A DNA stretch of 64,000 nt from AP-15 sp963755435 (GTDB taxonomy: Bacteria > Pseudomonadota > Alphaproteobacteria > ATCC43930 > CGMCC-115725), in NCBI GenBank assembly GCA_963755435.1, contig CAVWJX010000004.1, positions 124,001 through 188,000 on the forward strand. Direction: 5' to 3'. Of this stretch, positions 24,584-33,533 are shown piece by piece; the stretch's first letter is position 1, and each line of letters starts with the position of its first letter. Under the pieces are notes generated by a model. That model did not search any database, was not told where the DNA came from, and saw only the letters and a list, made by a program, of their open reading frames with translations. A program made the position numbers and the translations under genes.

Positions 24584-25456
24584 CTACGCGCTCTCCTGCT
24601 GTTTCTTGTCGAGGATGCGCTGGTGCAGGTTGCGCACGATCATCCCGGTCAGCCGCTCATTGTGCATGAAAAGGCGCTGGCCGATCGGATAGGGGTCCTG
24701 CTTTTCGACTTCGATCGGGCCCTTGAGCGCCTCGTCGGCGCTAACCCCGCGATCGACCAGGCGCTCGACATAGCCGACCCAGTTCTCGACGATCTGGCCC
24801 TGCTCCTTCAAATAAGCCTTGGTGCACGGGTCGCCATGGCCTGGCACGATCCAGTCGACATCGAGTGCCGCGATGCTGTCGAGTGCGGCGAGCCACTCCC
24901 ACGGGTCGCATTCCTGGAGCCAGCTGCGGCATTTGTAAAAGACGTTGTCGCCGGTGAAGACGACCCCCTCCTCCGGCACATGGACCGAGGTCTGCGGCGC
25001 GGTGTGGCCCGGCATGTGGATGATGTTGAAAGTGTGGTTGCCGAGGTTCAAGGTCATCGTGCGGTCGAAGGTCAGGCTCGGCGGGTTGGCCGCTGGGTAG
25101 TCCGGATGGCCGACCAGCCACACGCTGTCGGGGTCGGTCTGCTTGAAGCGCTCGCGCTTTTCGTCGAGCGAGCCGAATGCAGAGAGGTAGCGCTCGAAGC
25201 ATTCCTGGAGCTGGATCTGGCCGACGATCTGGGTATTGGTGAAATAGGCGTTCCCCGAGATGTGGTCGCCATGCGGTTCGGTGTTGATCAGGTAGCGGAT
25301 CGGCGCCTTCTCCTCCATCCGTTCGCGCCAGCGCACCGCGTCGATCGGCTGCTGCGGCGAATCGATCATCACGTAGCCGTCGCTGGTTTCGACAAAGCTC
25401 GGATTGCAGCCGGCGAAATAGATTTCGGTATAACTGTTCGGTCCGACCCTGCGCAT
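24584..25456 (-). CDS. Metallo-beta-lactamase-fold hydrolase
   Basis: This 290-residue protein has the MBL fold with metal motifs TEPHGDHISG (a variant of HxHxDH in which the first His is replaced by Glu), MPGHTAPQTSVHVPE, the bridging Asp in VFTGDNVFY and the final IVPGHGDPCTKAY. Relatives include glyoxalase-II-like hydrolases and quorum-quenching or oxygen-reducing proteins; I cannot name the substrate. The ATG at 25456 (MRRVGPNSYTEIYF) is chosen because GAGGGAGG sits about six bases upstream; the open frame extends far into a G-rich repeat and is not credible there. Confidence 0.85.
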   Translation of the reverse strand: MRRVGPNSYTEIYFAGCNPSFVETSDGYVMIDSPQQPIDAVRWRERMEEKAPIRYLINTEPHGDHISGNAYFTNTQIVGQIQLQECFERYLSAFGSLDEKRERFKQTDPDSVWLVGHPDYPAANPPSLTFDRTMTLNLGNHTFNIIHMPGHTAPQTSVHVPEEGVVFTGDNVFYKCRSWLQECDPWEWLAALDSIAALDVDWIVPGHGDPCTKAYLKEQGQIVENWVGYVERLVDRGVSADEALKGPIEVEKQDPYPIGQRLFMHNERLTGMIVRNLHQRILDKKQQESA

Positions 25457-25540
25457 CGCCATCCTCCCTCGGCGTCGAAGGGCCGATTGTCCCCGATCCA
25501 CCATGCCCGCACAAGCCGGCGCGCGCCCGGAGCCGGGGGG

Positions 25541-25582
25541 CAAGCCCAAGCCCAGGCCCAGGCCCAGGCCCAAGCCAAGCCC
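25541..25582. repeat. CCCAGG/CCCAAG hexamer tract
   Basis: About seven tandem hexamers (CCCAAG, then CCCAGG four times, CCCAAG and variants) lie in the divergent gap between the MBL-fold gene and the MetE-like gene. Slippage could change the length. It is outside any gene I accept. Confidence 0.75.
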
Positions 25583-25682
25583 TGTCGGATCCCCCGCCCC
25601 GCCGAGCACGTCCCCGATACCCTCGCACCAGGTTCTGCTTTATCGTCGCGCCGAGCGAGCAAGCCGGATCACCGGAGGACCG

Positions 25683-26876
25683 ATGCTGACGACGACGCGC
25701 GACATGATCATGCCGACGGCGATCACCGGGTCGTACCCGCGGCCGCTGTGGTTCGATGCGAGCCTGCACGGGCGCTCGTTCAAGTCGGCCCTCGGCGATT
25801 CCTTGTTTCGCGAGCAATACCTCGACGCGGTCGCCGCGGTGATTAACGCGCAGGAGGCCGCCGGGCTCGACGTCCTGACCGACGGCGACAGCCGCTTCGA
25901 CCTCGCGGTCGGCGGCAAGTCGTGGTTCTTCTATCCAATCGAGCGGCTCGGCGGCATCAGCGGCCACCGCTCGACCTCGCAAGGCTGGATGGGCCGGCAC
26001 GGGCTGCAGCCCGGCCATATCCTGTGGGAGGTGCAGGAGGCCTATCAGCCGGCGATCGTCAAAGACAAGCTGAGCCGCGGGCCGCTCGAATACGCCGCCC
26101 TGTGGCAGATCGCCCAACGCCTCAGCGATCGGCCGGTCAAGTTCGGCACGATCTGCGCGCCGGGGCTCGCCAGCATGCTGTGGAACCAGCATTACCCCGA
26201 CGACAAGATGATGATCCTCGACCTCTGCGACATCATCAACGCCGAATTGCGCGAGCTTGCCGCCGCCGGCTGCCCGGTGATCCAGGTCGAGGAGCCGCGC
26301 CATCATGGGCTGACCACCCGGCCAGATTGCACCGAGGCCGATCTCGAGTTCCAGACTAAGGTGTTCAACCGCCAACTCAACGGCGTCGAGGCCGAGATCT
26401 GGGCGCATACCTGCTGGGGCAACCCCAACCAGCAGCGGGTCTATTGGGAGGTGCCGAGCTACGAGCGGGCCCTCCCCCATCTGCTGCAGCTCGACGCCGA
26501 CGTGATCACCTTCGAATGCGCGTCGAGCGATGGCCGGGACCTGCCGCTGTTCGCCAAATACAAGACCGACAAGAAGATCGGCATCGGCGTCGTCAACCAC
26601 TGCAACACGATCGTCGAGCCGCCCGAGCATGTCGCCGGACTGATCCGTAAGGCGCTCGAATACATCCCGCCCGAGCGGCTGGTCATCACCACCGATTGCG
26701 GCTTTGGCCGCGAGGGGCTGTCGCGCCGCATCGCCTATTACAAATGCGTGTCGCTGGTCGCCGGCGCCAACATCGTGCGCCGCGAATTGGGTTTGCCCGA
26801 AGCCCGCATCCGCGCCGCCGACCCCAAACTCTATTTCGCTAGCGCCGGCGAGGTCACGCCGGCCGAAGCGCCCTGA
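25683..26876 (+). CDS. MetE C-domain-like (cobalamin-independent methionine synthase family) protein
   Basis: This 397-residue protein resembles the C-terminal catalytic half of MetE. Zinc ligands are visible in the right order: H and C in AHTCWGNPNQ, E in ITFECASSDG, and C in VITTDCGFGR. Other family landmarks are the start TAITGSYPRPLWF and VIQVEEPRHHGL. It lacks the N-terminal half of MetE, so it is a short stand-alone form. Such proteins transfer methyl groups from non-folate or short-chain donors in some bacteria, and others are of unknown use. GGAGG precedes the ATG at 25683; the VOC gene follows 22 bp later and is probably in the same operon. Confidence 0.87.
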   Translation: MLTTTRDMIMPTAITGSYPRPLWFDASLHGRSFKSALGDSLFREQYLDAVAAVINAQEAAGLDVLTDGDSRFDLAVGGKSWFFYPIERLGGISGHRSTSQGWMGRHGLQPGHILWEVQEAYQPAIVKDKLSRGPLEYAALWQIAQRLSDRPVKFGTICAPGLASMLWNQHYPDDKMMILDLCDIINAELRELAAAGCPVIQVEEPRHHGLTTRPDCTEADLEFQTKVFNRQLNGVEAEIWAHTCWGNPNQQRVYWEVPSYERALPHLLQLDADVITFECASSDGRDLPLFAKYKTDKKIGIGVVNHCNTIVEPPEHVAGLIRKALEYIPPERLVITTDCGFGREGLSRRIAYYKCVSLVAGANIVRRELGLPEARIRAADPKLYFASAGEVTPAEAP

Positions 26877-26898
26877 GCCCCCAAGCAGGAGAACTCGC

Positions 26899-27300
26899 AT
26901 GGTCGCGATCAAATCGGTGGCGCATTTCAGCATTCCGGTCAGCGATATGGCGGCGAGCGCACGGTTTTATACCGAAATCGTCGGCTGCCGGCATCTGGCG
27001 ACGGTGGCGGGCGGGCAGATGACGTTTCTCGATGCGGCCGGGACCTGCCTGATCCTGGTCAAGCGCGAGCCGCCGATCAACCCGGTGCCCGACAGCCATG
27101 GCGGCGTGCATCATTCCTTTGCCGTGGCGCACGAGGATTATCAGGCGGCACTTGACCATCTGCGCGCGCACGGGGTGGCGATCACCTTCGAGGAAGATCG
27201 CCAGGGCGGCGTGCTGAACGGACCGCGCGCCTATTTCAACGACCCCGACGGCACCGTGCTCGAATTTATCGACCTGACGAGCTACGCCGGCGATCGGTGA
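26899..27300 (+). CDS. VOC-family protein
   Basis: This 133-residue protein has one VOC module: VAHFSIPVSDMAASARFYTE, then HHSFAVAHEDYQAALDHLRA and the ending AYFNDPDGTVLEFIDLT. The His in AHFSIP, the HH pair and the Glu in LEF match metal-ligand places in glyoxalase/dioxygenase relatives. AGGAG lies before the ATG. Its position right after the MetE-like gene suggests a shared pathway, but the reaction is unknown. Confidence 0.85.
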   Translation: MVAIKSVAHFSIPVSDMAASARFYTEIVGCRHLATVAGGQMTFLDAAGTCLILVKREPPINPVPDSHGGVHHSFAVAHEDYQAALDHLRAHGVAITFEEDRQGGVLNGPRAYFNDPDGTVLEFIDLTSYAGDR

Positions 27301-27357
27301 TGGCGGGCCGCTTGACAGGCCGGCGCTCTCCGGAGACTGCGATGCTGCTAACGTCTC

Positions 27358-28131
27358 CTACGGCGCAGCGACTGAAGGACCGATCTGTGGTGTTAGCGTC
27401 ACCCTGCAGTTGCCGAACCTTATCTCGATGCGGCCGGCCTCAACCCTGCCGAGGCCAATCATCTCCTCCATGACCCCGAGCGCGCCGACGGCGATCGTGT
27501 CGTCGATGACTACCCCTTCAAAGTGGGCCGATCCTCCTGCTCGTGCCAGTTTGTCAAATACAGCCGGCCAGCCGTCCACCAATTTTATTTTAAAATCGCT
27601 CTGCGCTATCGAGACAGTGCCATTATTGAAGCCTGCGCAGCTCGGTCCGACGTTCATCACGAAAGTGCCGCCAACCTTCCGGAAACCGCGCTGCCGGATC
27701 GCCTGATCAAGGATCGAAAGCAAACCCAAATAGCTATAGATGTAAGCGTCGACGTTGTCTTTGGTGACCTTTTGTGGCGTGCCGAAGGACAGCGTGATCA
27801 CGCTCCGTGCCCCACCTTGTATCAAACGAGGAAGTTCCTTGACGCTGTAAGTCTCCGAAAAATAGCTTTCGGCCAAAGCTGTCGCCGGGTACGCAAGGGC
27901 GCGCTGATGATAAAGAGGAGCATGCTCGATAAACGACCTTTCAACCTCGCTTGGCATCAGGGTCGCCGAGCTTGTGCCCTGGGATTCCGCCCGGAATGCG
28001 GGGACGCCCCATGCCAAAAGGCAAGCGAGGGAAAACACGATGACCTTGCGTCCCGTTTCGCGCAGCAGAACGCTAAAATCGCGTCGATCTGGAGCCGTTG
28101 TCAGGTGAGGGTGCAGACCGCGCTCAGCCAT
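27358..28131 (-). CDS. Exported protein of unknown function
   Basis: This 257-residue protein has a basic N-terminus, one hydrophobic segment (VIVFSLACLLAWGVPAF, about residues 30-46) that looks like a signal or anchor, and then a mature part with VERSFIEHAPLYHQRALAYP, ITLSFGTPQKVTKDNVDAYI and MNVGPSCAGFNNGTVSIAQ. The last third is beta-rich (HFEGVVIDDTIAVGALG). I do not recognise a family. Codon use and base composition are less GC-rich than the neighbours, which hints at transfer. A GTG two codons upstream (28137) is an alternative start. It converges with the VOC gene. Confidence 0.6.
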   Translation of the reverse strand: MAERGLHPHLTTAPDRRDFSVLLRETGRKVIVFSLACLLAWGVPAFRAESQGTSSATLMPSEVERSFIEHAPLYHQRALAYPATALAESYFSETYSVKELPRLIQGGARSVITLSFGTPQKVTKDNVDAYIYSYLGLLSILDQAIRQRGFRKVGGTFVMNVGPSCAGFNNGTVSIAQSDFKIKLVDGWPAVFDKLARAGGSAHFEGVVIDDTIAVGALGVMEEMIGLGRVEAGRIEIRFGNCRVTLTPQIGPSVAAP

Positions 28132-28298
28132 GTTCACAATATGCCGTGGCGAGCGCCGATCAGCAATCGGCGATCAGTACAGCCAAAACTCTGAGTTGAC
28201 CATTTCCGATCGCCGGGGACGCTTGACACACCTTCCGGAACGGGCGGTGATGCCGGCGCCAGCAAAAAGTGGACGGCACCGGTGCGAGGGAGTGCGGC

Positions 28299-29358
28299 GT
28301 GAAATTCGGCAATTTTCTGTTTCCCGACAGCCGCGATCCCGAGCGCGATGGGATCGTCATTGACGAGACCCTGCGCGAAGCCTGGCTCTCCGACGAACTG
28401 GGCGTCGACGCGATCTGGCTCGCCGAGCACCATTTCGACGGCATCTGCGCCTATGCCGACCCGATCGCCTTTGCCGGCGCGCTCGCCACCACCACCCGGC
28501 ACGCCAAGATCGGCTTTGCGGTGTTGCAGATGGCGCTGCACCACCCGATCAGGCTGGCCGAGCAATTGGCGGTGCTGGACCACATCGCCAAGGGCCGGCT
28601 GATCGTCGGCCTCGGCCGCGGTTCATCCTACAACATCTATGATTATCAAGGATTTGGCATCGACCACCACGAGGCTCAGTCGCGGCTGGACGAGGCCGAG
28701 GAGATCCTGGTCCGGGCCTGGACCGAAGCGGCCTTCCGCCACCATGGCCGGTTCTGGGATCTCGACGTGCCGATGCTGCGGCCGCGCCCCTTCAGCCGGC
28801 CGCTACCCGCCGCTGGTCCGGGCCGCCTCGGGCGAGGCCTCGATGCTCGAGCTGGCCCGCCAGGGCCGGCCATTTCTGATGAACGTGCAGCCGTTGGCGG
28901 TGACCCGGCGGCGTTTCGGGCTCTACCGCGAGGCCCTGCAAAAGGCCGGCTTCGATGCGGCCGGGATCGCCGGCAAGCTCAGTGAATGCTGGGTGTGGCG
29001 CAACGTCTTTGTCGCCGAGACCGACGCCGAGGCCGAGCGGATCGGGGTGCCGGCGTTTCACGCCATGGTCGAGGCGCGGGCCGAAATGCGCAACCGCATC
29101 TATCGCGAGACCGGGCTGCGGATCGAGGTGCCGGCGGGCGACCTGCCATCGGCCCGGGTTGGGGCCGAACACGGCTTTATCCACGGCTCGCCGGCGCGGG
29201 TCGCCGAAGCGATCGGCGAACTCGACGAGATCGGCATTGGCGGGGTGATCGCGACCTTCCGCCTCGGCCCGCTGGCGCATGCGGCGGCGGCGAACAGCCT
29301 CGGCCTCTTCATGCGCGAAGTGGCGCCGCGTTTCGGCGGCGGTGTGGTGCTGCAATAG
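28299..29358 (+). pseudogene. LLM-class flavin-dependent oxidoreductase with one-base frameshift
   Basis: The N-terminal half (MKFGNFLFPDSRDPERDG, then AIWLAEHHFDGICAYADPIA and LIVGLGRGSSYNIYDYQGFG) is a normal luciferase-like flavin monooxygenase, and the EHHF and IVGLGRG phrases are hallmarks. At about 28797-28802 (ccggccgctaccc) one extra base shifts the frame. Skipping it, the protein continues RPYPPLVRAASGEASMLELA and runs to GGGVVLQ at 29358, the usual C-terminus. Without the shift it would be a complete 350-residue enzyme. The start codon is a GTG at 28299 with GAGGGAG before it. It may be an error in the sequence rather than a true pseudogene. Confidence 0.82.
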
Positions 29359-29571
29359 CGGGCAGCGGGAGCGAATCGGCCGCGAGGCAACGCCGTCGGG
29401 GGCGCAACCGGAAAGTGCCGTGGGGCAGGATTTCCACGGCTGATCGGCGTTGTTCCCGGCTGGCGAATTGACGACCAAACCCCGAGCGTGCATTAGTCCG
29501 CAGCAATCGACGAGCCCGGCGGCCGGAGCACTCCCCGCCGGGCGATTTGCACTGCGGGCGAGGATTGGGCG

Positions 29572-31167
29572 ATGCGCGACTTTAATACCCCCGGACGCTC
29601 GGCCGCGATGGCGGCGAACGGGATGGCGGCGACCTCTCACCCGCGGGCGACCCTGACCGCGCTCGACGTGCTGCGGTCGGGCGGCAACGCCGCCGATGCG
29701 GCGATCGCCGCGGTCGCCATGCAATGCGTCGTCGAGCCGCAAAGCACCGGGATCGGCGGCGACTGCTTCGTGCTCTATTCGCCGGGCGCGGCGTTGCCGG
29801 TGGCGCTCAACGGCTCGGGCCGGGCGCCGGCCAAGGCCCGGGTCGAATGGTATGTCGAGCACGGCATCCGCGAGATCGAGGTGCCGACCCCGCACGCGGT
29901 GACAATCCCCGGCGCGGTCGACGCCTGGTGCACCTTCAACCGCGAATACGGCACAAGGCCGCTCTCGGAACTGCTGGAGCCGGCGGCAAAGGCGGCCGAG
30001 GACGGCTATGTCGTGACCCCGCGCATCGCCGCCGACTGGCAGCGCAACGAGGCGAAGCTGCGCGACCCGGTGACCGCGGCCCTGCTGCTGCCCCATGGCC
30101 GGGCGCCGGTGGCCGGCGACACGATGACCAACCCGGCCTTGGCCAGAACCCTGCGCCGGATCGGCCGCGATGGCCGGGAGGCGTTTTACGACGGGCCGGT
30201 CATGCACGAGATCGTCGCCCGGCTGAAGGCGCTCGGCGGCTTGCACGAGGCCGAGGATTTCGCCGCCCAGCGCGCCGACTGGGTCGCGCCGATCACCGCC
30301 CGCTATCGCGGCTACGACGTCTACGAATGCCCACCGAATGGGCAGGGCATGGCGGCGCTGATGATCCTTCGCACCCTCGAGGGCTACGCGCTCGGCAGCG
30401 ATGGATCGGGGGGCGACCGGTTCAGCGAGGCCGACCGGCTGCACCTCTTGGCCGAAGCCAACAAGGCCGCCTATTGGGTGCGCGACAATTTCGTCTGCGA
30501 CCCGGAGCAGGTGCCGGTCGACGTTGCCGGATTTCTGTCGGAGGCGCGGGCCGAGGCGACCCGCCGGGCGATCCGGCTCGACCGGGCCATGCCGGGCCCG
30601 CACTGGGCCGAGATCGAGCACAAGGACACGGTCTATCTGTGCGTCGTCGACCGCGACGGCAACGCCTGCTCGTTCATCAACTCGCTGTTCTCCTCGTTCG
30701 GCAGCGCCATCGTCGCACCCGAATGCGGCGTGATCCTGCACAATCGCGGCACCGGCTTCCGCACCATCCCAGGCCATCCCAACGCGATCGCCCCGCGCAA
30801 GCGGCCGCTGCACACGATCATCCCCGGCATGCTGGTCAAGGATGGCCGCGCGGTGATGCCGTTCGGGGTGATGGGCGGGCATTACCAGGCAATGGGCCAC
30901 GCGCATTTTCTGCACCGGGTGCTCGACCGCGGCATGGACCCGCAGCAGGCGGCCGAGGCGCCGCGCATTCTGGCGCTCAACGGCCTGTTGCAGGTCGAGC
31001 GCGCGCTGCCGGCGGCGATCGTCGCTGATCTGGCTGCCCGTGGCCACGAGATCGCCCGCCAGGAAATCCCGCTCGGCGGCTGCCAGGCGATCTGGATCGA
31101 CCATGCGCGCGGCGTCTTGATCGGCGGCTCGGAGCCGCGCAAGGACGGGCTAGCACTCGGCTATTGA
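29572..31167 (+). CDS. ggt: Gamma-glutamyltransferase family protein (Ntn-hydrolase)
   Basis: This 531-residue protein is a gamma-glutamyltranspeptidase/GGT-like N-terminal nucleophile hydrolase, which matures by cutting itself before a Thr. The likely nucleophile is T353 in EHKDTVYLCVVDRDGN. Other landmarks: SGGNAADAAIAAVAMQCVVE, the STGIGGDCF loop, and NRGTGFRTIPGHPNAIAPRK followed by the oxyanion segment MPFGVMGGHYQAMGH. No signal peptide is seen, so it is cytoplasmic, unlike classical Ggt. It is the first gene of the nitrogen-release locus, 16 bp before ureD. It probably releases glutamate or acts on gamma-glutamyl or acyl compounds to supply nitrogen (inference from place). Confidence 0.88.
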   Translation: MRDFNTPGRSAAMAANGMAATSHPRATLTALDVLRSGGNAADAAIAAVAMQCVVEPQSTGIGGDCFVLYSPGAALPVALNGSGRAPAKARVEWYVEHGIREIEVPTPHAVTIPGAVDAWCTFNREYGTRPLSELLEPAAKAAEDGYVVTPRIAADWQRNEAKLRDPVTAALLLPHGRAPVAGDTMTNPALARTLRRIGRDGREAFYDGPVMHEIVARLKALGGLHEAEDFAAQRADWVAPITARYRGYDVYECPPNGQGMAALMILRTLEGYALGSDGSGGDRFSEADRLHLLAEANKAAYWVRDNFVCDPEQVPVDVAGFLSEARAEATRRAIRLDRAMPGPHWAEIEHKDTVYLCVVDRDGNACSFINSLFSSFGSAIVAPECGVILHNRGTGFRTIPGHPNAIAPRKRPLHTIIPGMLVKDGRAVMPFGVMGGHYQAMGHAHFLHRVLDRGMDPQQAAEAPRILALNGLLQVERALPAAIVADLAARGHEIARQEIPLGGCQAIWIDHARGVLIGGSEPRKDGLALGY

Positions 31168-31183
31168 CGGCCATGGACGGCCA

Positions 31184-32026
31184 TTGACCGACGGGTGCGC
31201 CGAGATCGGCTTTGCCCGGCGCGGCGGGGCCACCCGGTTGGTTCACCTCTATCAGCGCGACCCGCTGCGGGTGCTGTTCCCGACGCCGGAACCGGGCGAC
31301 CCGATCCAGGCGGTGGTGGTCACCACCTCGGGCGGTCTGGTAGCGGGCGACACGATCGAGATTGCCGTCGATGTCGCCGCGGCGGCGAGCGCGCATGTTA
31401 CGGCCTCGGCGGCGGAGAAGATCTATCGCTCGCCATCTCCGGGCGAAGGTGGGGCCACGACCGCGGTTCGGCAGTCGCTGACGGTCGGCGATCGGGCCGT
31501 GCTCGAATACCTGCCGCCGGAGACGATCCTGTTCGACGGCGCGCGTCTGCAGCGCGAGACCCTGGTCGCGCTGTCGCCCGAGGCGGCGTTTCTCGGCGGC
31601 GAGATCATCGTGTTCGGCCGCCGTGCCCGCGGCGAGCGCTTCACCCACGGCCTGCTCCACGCGGTGTGGGAGGTGCGGCGCGATAATCAGCTGATCTGGG
31701 GCGACGCCTTGCATCTCGATGGCGACATCGGTGGGATCGTCGACGAGCCCGCCTGCTTTGACGGCGCGGCCGGCTTTGCGACGTTAATTTTGGCATCTGC
31801 CGCCGGAAATTTGGGCAACCTTCTCGATGATGCGCGGGCGGTTCAGAGCCAATCGGTTGGGGACGCGATTCGGGGCGGGATCAGCATCGTCAATGGCCTG
31901 GTGATCGCCCGATGGCTCGGCTTTGACGCTTTGTTGATGCGCCGGGCTTTTTCCGATCTCGCCCGCCATTTGCGGGAGCAGGCACTGAATTTTCCGCGGC
32001 GCCTGCCCCGCCTGTGGCACGTTTGA
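31184..32026 (+). CDS. ureD: Urease accessory protein UreD
   Basis: UreD is the scaffold that binds apo-urease and, with UreF and UreG, helps load Ni2+ and CO2. This 280-residue protein shows VHLYQRDPLRVLFPTPE, VVTTSGGLVAGDTIEI, TASAAEKIYRS and the ILFDGARLQRETLV motif, all typical. It uses a TTG start at 31184, 16 bases after the GGT stop. Unusually, it is separated from ureA by a five-gene formamide/fluoride segment (32175-35257) rather than sitting directly before it. Confidence 0.9.
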   Translation: MTDGCAEIGFARRGGATRLVHLYQRDPLRVLFPTPEPGDPIQAVVVTTSGGLVAGDTIEIAVDVAAAASAHVTASAAEKIYRSPSPGEGGATTAVRQSLTVGDRAVLEYLPPETILFDGARLQRETLVALSPEAAFLGGEIIVFGRRARGERFTHGLLHAVWEVRRDNQLIWGDALHLDGDIGGIVDEPACFDGAAGFATLILASAAGNLGNLLDDARAVQSQSVGDAIRGGISIVNGLVIARWLGFDALLMRRAFSDLARHLREQALNFPRRLPRLWHV

Positions 32027-32087
32027 TGCATCATTAACCTTAAGTGGAATAGTTGCGCCGAGCGGCCGCTCGACCGTGCGCAAAACT

Positions 32088-32103
32088 TGGGCACCATTCG
32101 AGC
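32088..32103 (+). promoter_or_regulatory. Weak sigma-54-like site before fmdA
   Basis: In the string tGGGcaccattcgaGCg a GG and GC pair is 10 bases apart; GGGCAC is close to TGGCAC but the -12 part (GAGC) is poor. The place, about 70 bp before fmdA in a nitrogen locus, is the main reason to note it. Confidence 0.25.
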
Positions 32104-32174
32104 GAACCAATCGGTGTTCCGAATTCCGTATCGCAGGCGATCACCTATAGCCACGGTAGCAAGGGAGACTTCAA

Positions 32175-33401
32175 ATGCCGAAGGTTGCCTTTTCCGCCGA
32201 TTTGCGAAGGACGCCGGAAGAAGCAGCGGTGAAGACGCACAACCGCTGGCACCCCGACATCCCGATGATCGAAACCTACAAGCCGGACGCCGAGTTCCGG
32301 GTCGAGTGCTTTGACTGGACGGGCGGCCAGATCGCCCCCGACGACAGCGCCAACGATGTTCGCGATGTCGATTTGACCAAGGTGCATTATCTGAGCGGAC
32401 CATTCGGCGTCGACGGCGCCGAGCCCGGCGATCTGATGGTCGTCGATCTATTGGATATCGGCTATCTGCCGGATTCGCCCTGGGGCTTCACCGGCATTTT
32501 TGCCAAGGAGAATGGCGGCGGGTTTCTGGTCGATCATTATCCGCAGGCGCGCAAGGCGGTCTGGGATTTTCACGGCATCTACACCAGTTCGCGGCACATC
32601 CCGGGCGCGCGTTGGGCCGGCATGGTCCATCCCGGCCTGATCGGCTGCCTCCCCGACCGCGCCTTGCTCGAAAAGGCCAACAAGCGGGAGGCGGAACTGT
32701 TCGCGACCAATCCCGATCGCGTTCCGCCGTTGCTGGCGCCGCCTTATGCGCCGACCGCGCTGATGGGGCAGATGACGGGGCGGACCGCGCAATCCGCCGC
32801 GCAGGAGGCATGGCGCACAGTGCCGCCGCGCGAGCATGGCGGCAACTGCGATATCAAGAACTTGTCGCGCGGCTCGAAGATTTATTTCCCGGTTTACGTC
32901 AAGGGCGGCGGGTTGTCGATGGGCGACATCCATTGGTCGCAAGGAGACGGCGAGATCACCTTCTGCGGTGCGATCGAGATGGCCGGCTGGATCGATATCG
33001 GCGTCGATCTGATCAAGGGCGGCATCGATAAATACGGCATCATCAATCCGATCTTCAAACCGAGCCCAATCGAACCGCGTTTTTCCGAATATCTCGTTTT
33101 CGAGGGTATTTCGGTCGACGAGACCAGCGGCAAGCAGCTTTACCTCGATGCGCATGTCGCCTATCGCCGTGCCTGCCTTAACGCGATCGAATACCTTAAG
33201 AAATTCGGCTACACTGGCGAACAAGCGTACATGATCCTGGGTACGGCCCCGGTCGAAGGCCGGATCAGCGGTATCGTCGACATCCCGAACGCGTGCTGCA
33301 CCCTCGCGATCCCGACCGAGATCTTCGATTTCGACATCCGGCCGAACGCCTCCGGGCCGACGCGGATGGTCCCGGCAAGCGACGTCTCGGCCTGCAGCTA
33401 G
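32175..33401 (+). CDS. fmdA: Formamidase (acetamidase/formamidase family)
   Basis: This 408-residue enzyme would hydrolyse formamide to formate and ammonia in the cytoplasm. It matches the FmdA/AmdA family along its length: KVAFSADLRRTPEEAAV, the WHPDIPMIETYKPDAEF start, DWTGGQIAPDDSANDVRDVD, GYLPDSPWGFTGIFA, and the conserved GGNCDIKNLSRGSKIYFPVY region with the YVKGGGLSMGDIHWSQGDGE motif. Family members form metal-containing homotrimers. AAGGGAGAC precedes the ATG. It heads a formamide module (fmdA-amiS-fmdB) within the urease locus. Confidence 0.93.
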   Translation: MPKVAFSADLRRTPEEAAVKTHNRWHPDIPMIETYKPDAEFRVECFDWTGGQIAPDDSANDVRDVDLTKVHYLSGPFGVDGAEPGDLMVVDLLDIGYLPDSPWGFTGIFAKENGGGFLVDHYPQARKAVWDFHGIYTSSRHIPGARWAGMVHPGLIGCLPDRALLEKANKREAELFATNPDRVPPLLAPPYAPTALMGQMTGRTAQSAAQEAWRTVPPREHGGNCDIKNLSRGSKIYFPVYVKGGGLSMGDIHWSQGDGEITFCGAIEMAGWIDIGVDLIKGGIDKYGIINPIFKPSPIEPRFSEYLVFEGISVDETSGKQLYLDAHVAYRRACLNAIEYLKKFGYTGEQAYMILGTAPVEGRISGIVDIPNACCTLAIPTEIFDFDIRPNASGPTRMVPASDVSACS

Positions 33402-33417
33402 ATCGCCTTACCAAGGA

Positions 33418-33439
33418 AGGCGGCAACAATTTGCCGCCT
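33418..33439 (+). terminator. Hairpin between fmdA and amiS
   Basis: Arms AGGCGGCAA and TTGCCGCCT form a perfect nine-pair stem with a CAAT loop, 16 bases after the fmdA stop. No U-run follows, so it could be a weak or Rho-assisted terminator or an mRNA-stability hairpin rather than a full stop. Confidence 0.5.
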
Positions 33440-33533
33440 CCCGTAACGGGGTCTGCTCGGCTCCCAGTCGTCACCGGGGTCGGCAAGCAGTGCGCGTCGG
33501 AAATTCTAGCTCGGTCCGCTTGAAGGGAGGGGG

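Noticed and set aside
24741..26933. 730-codon minus-strand frame across the MBL and MetE-like genes
   Set aside because: Antisense to the MetE-like gene and out of frame with the MBL gene; both real genes have family motifs and ribosome sites.
28792..31104. 770-codon minus-strand frame opposite GGT
   Set aside because: Shadow frame; the plus strand holds a full GGT with its nucleophile Thr.
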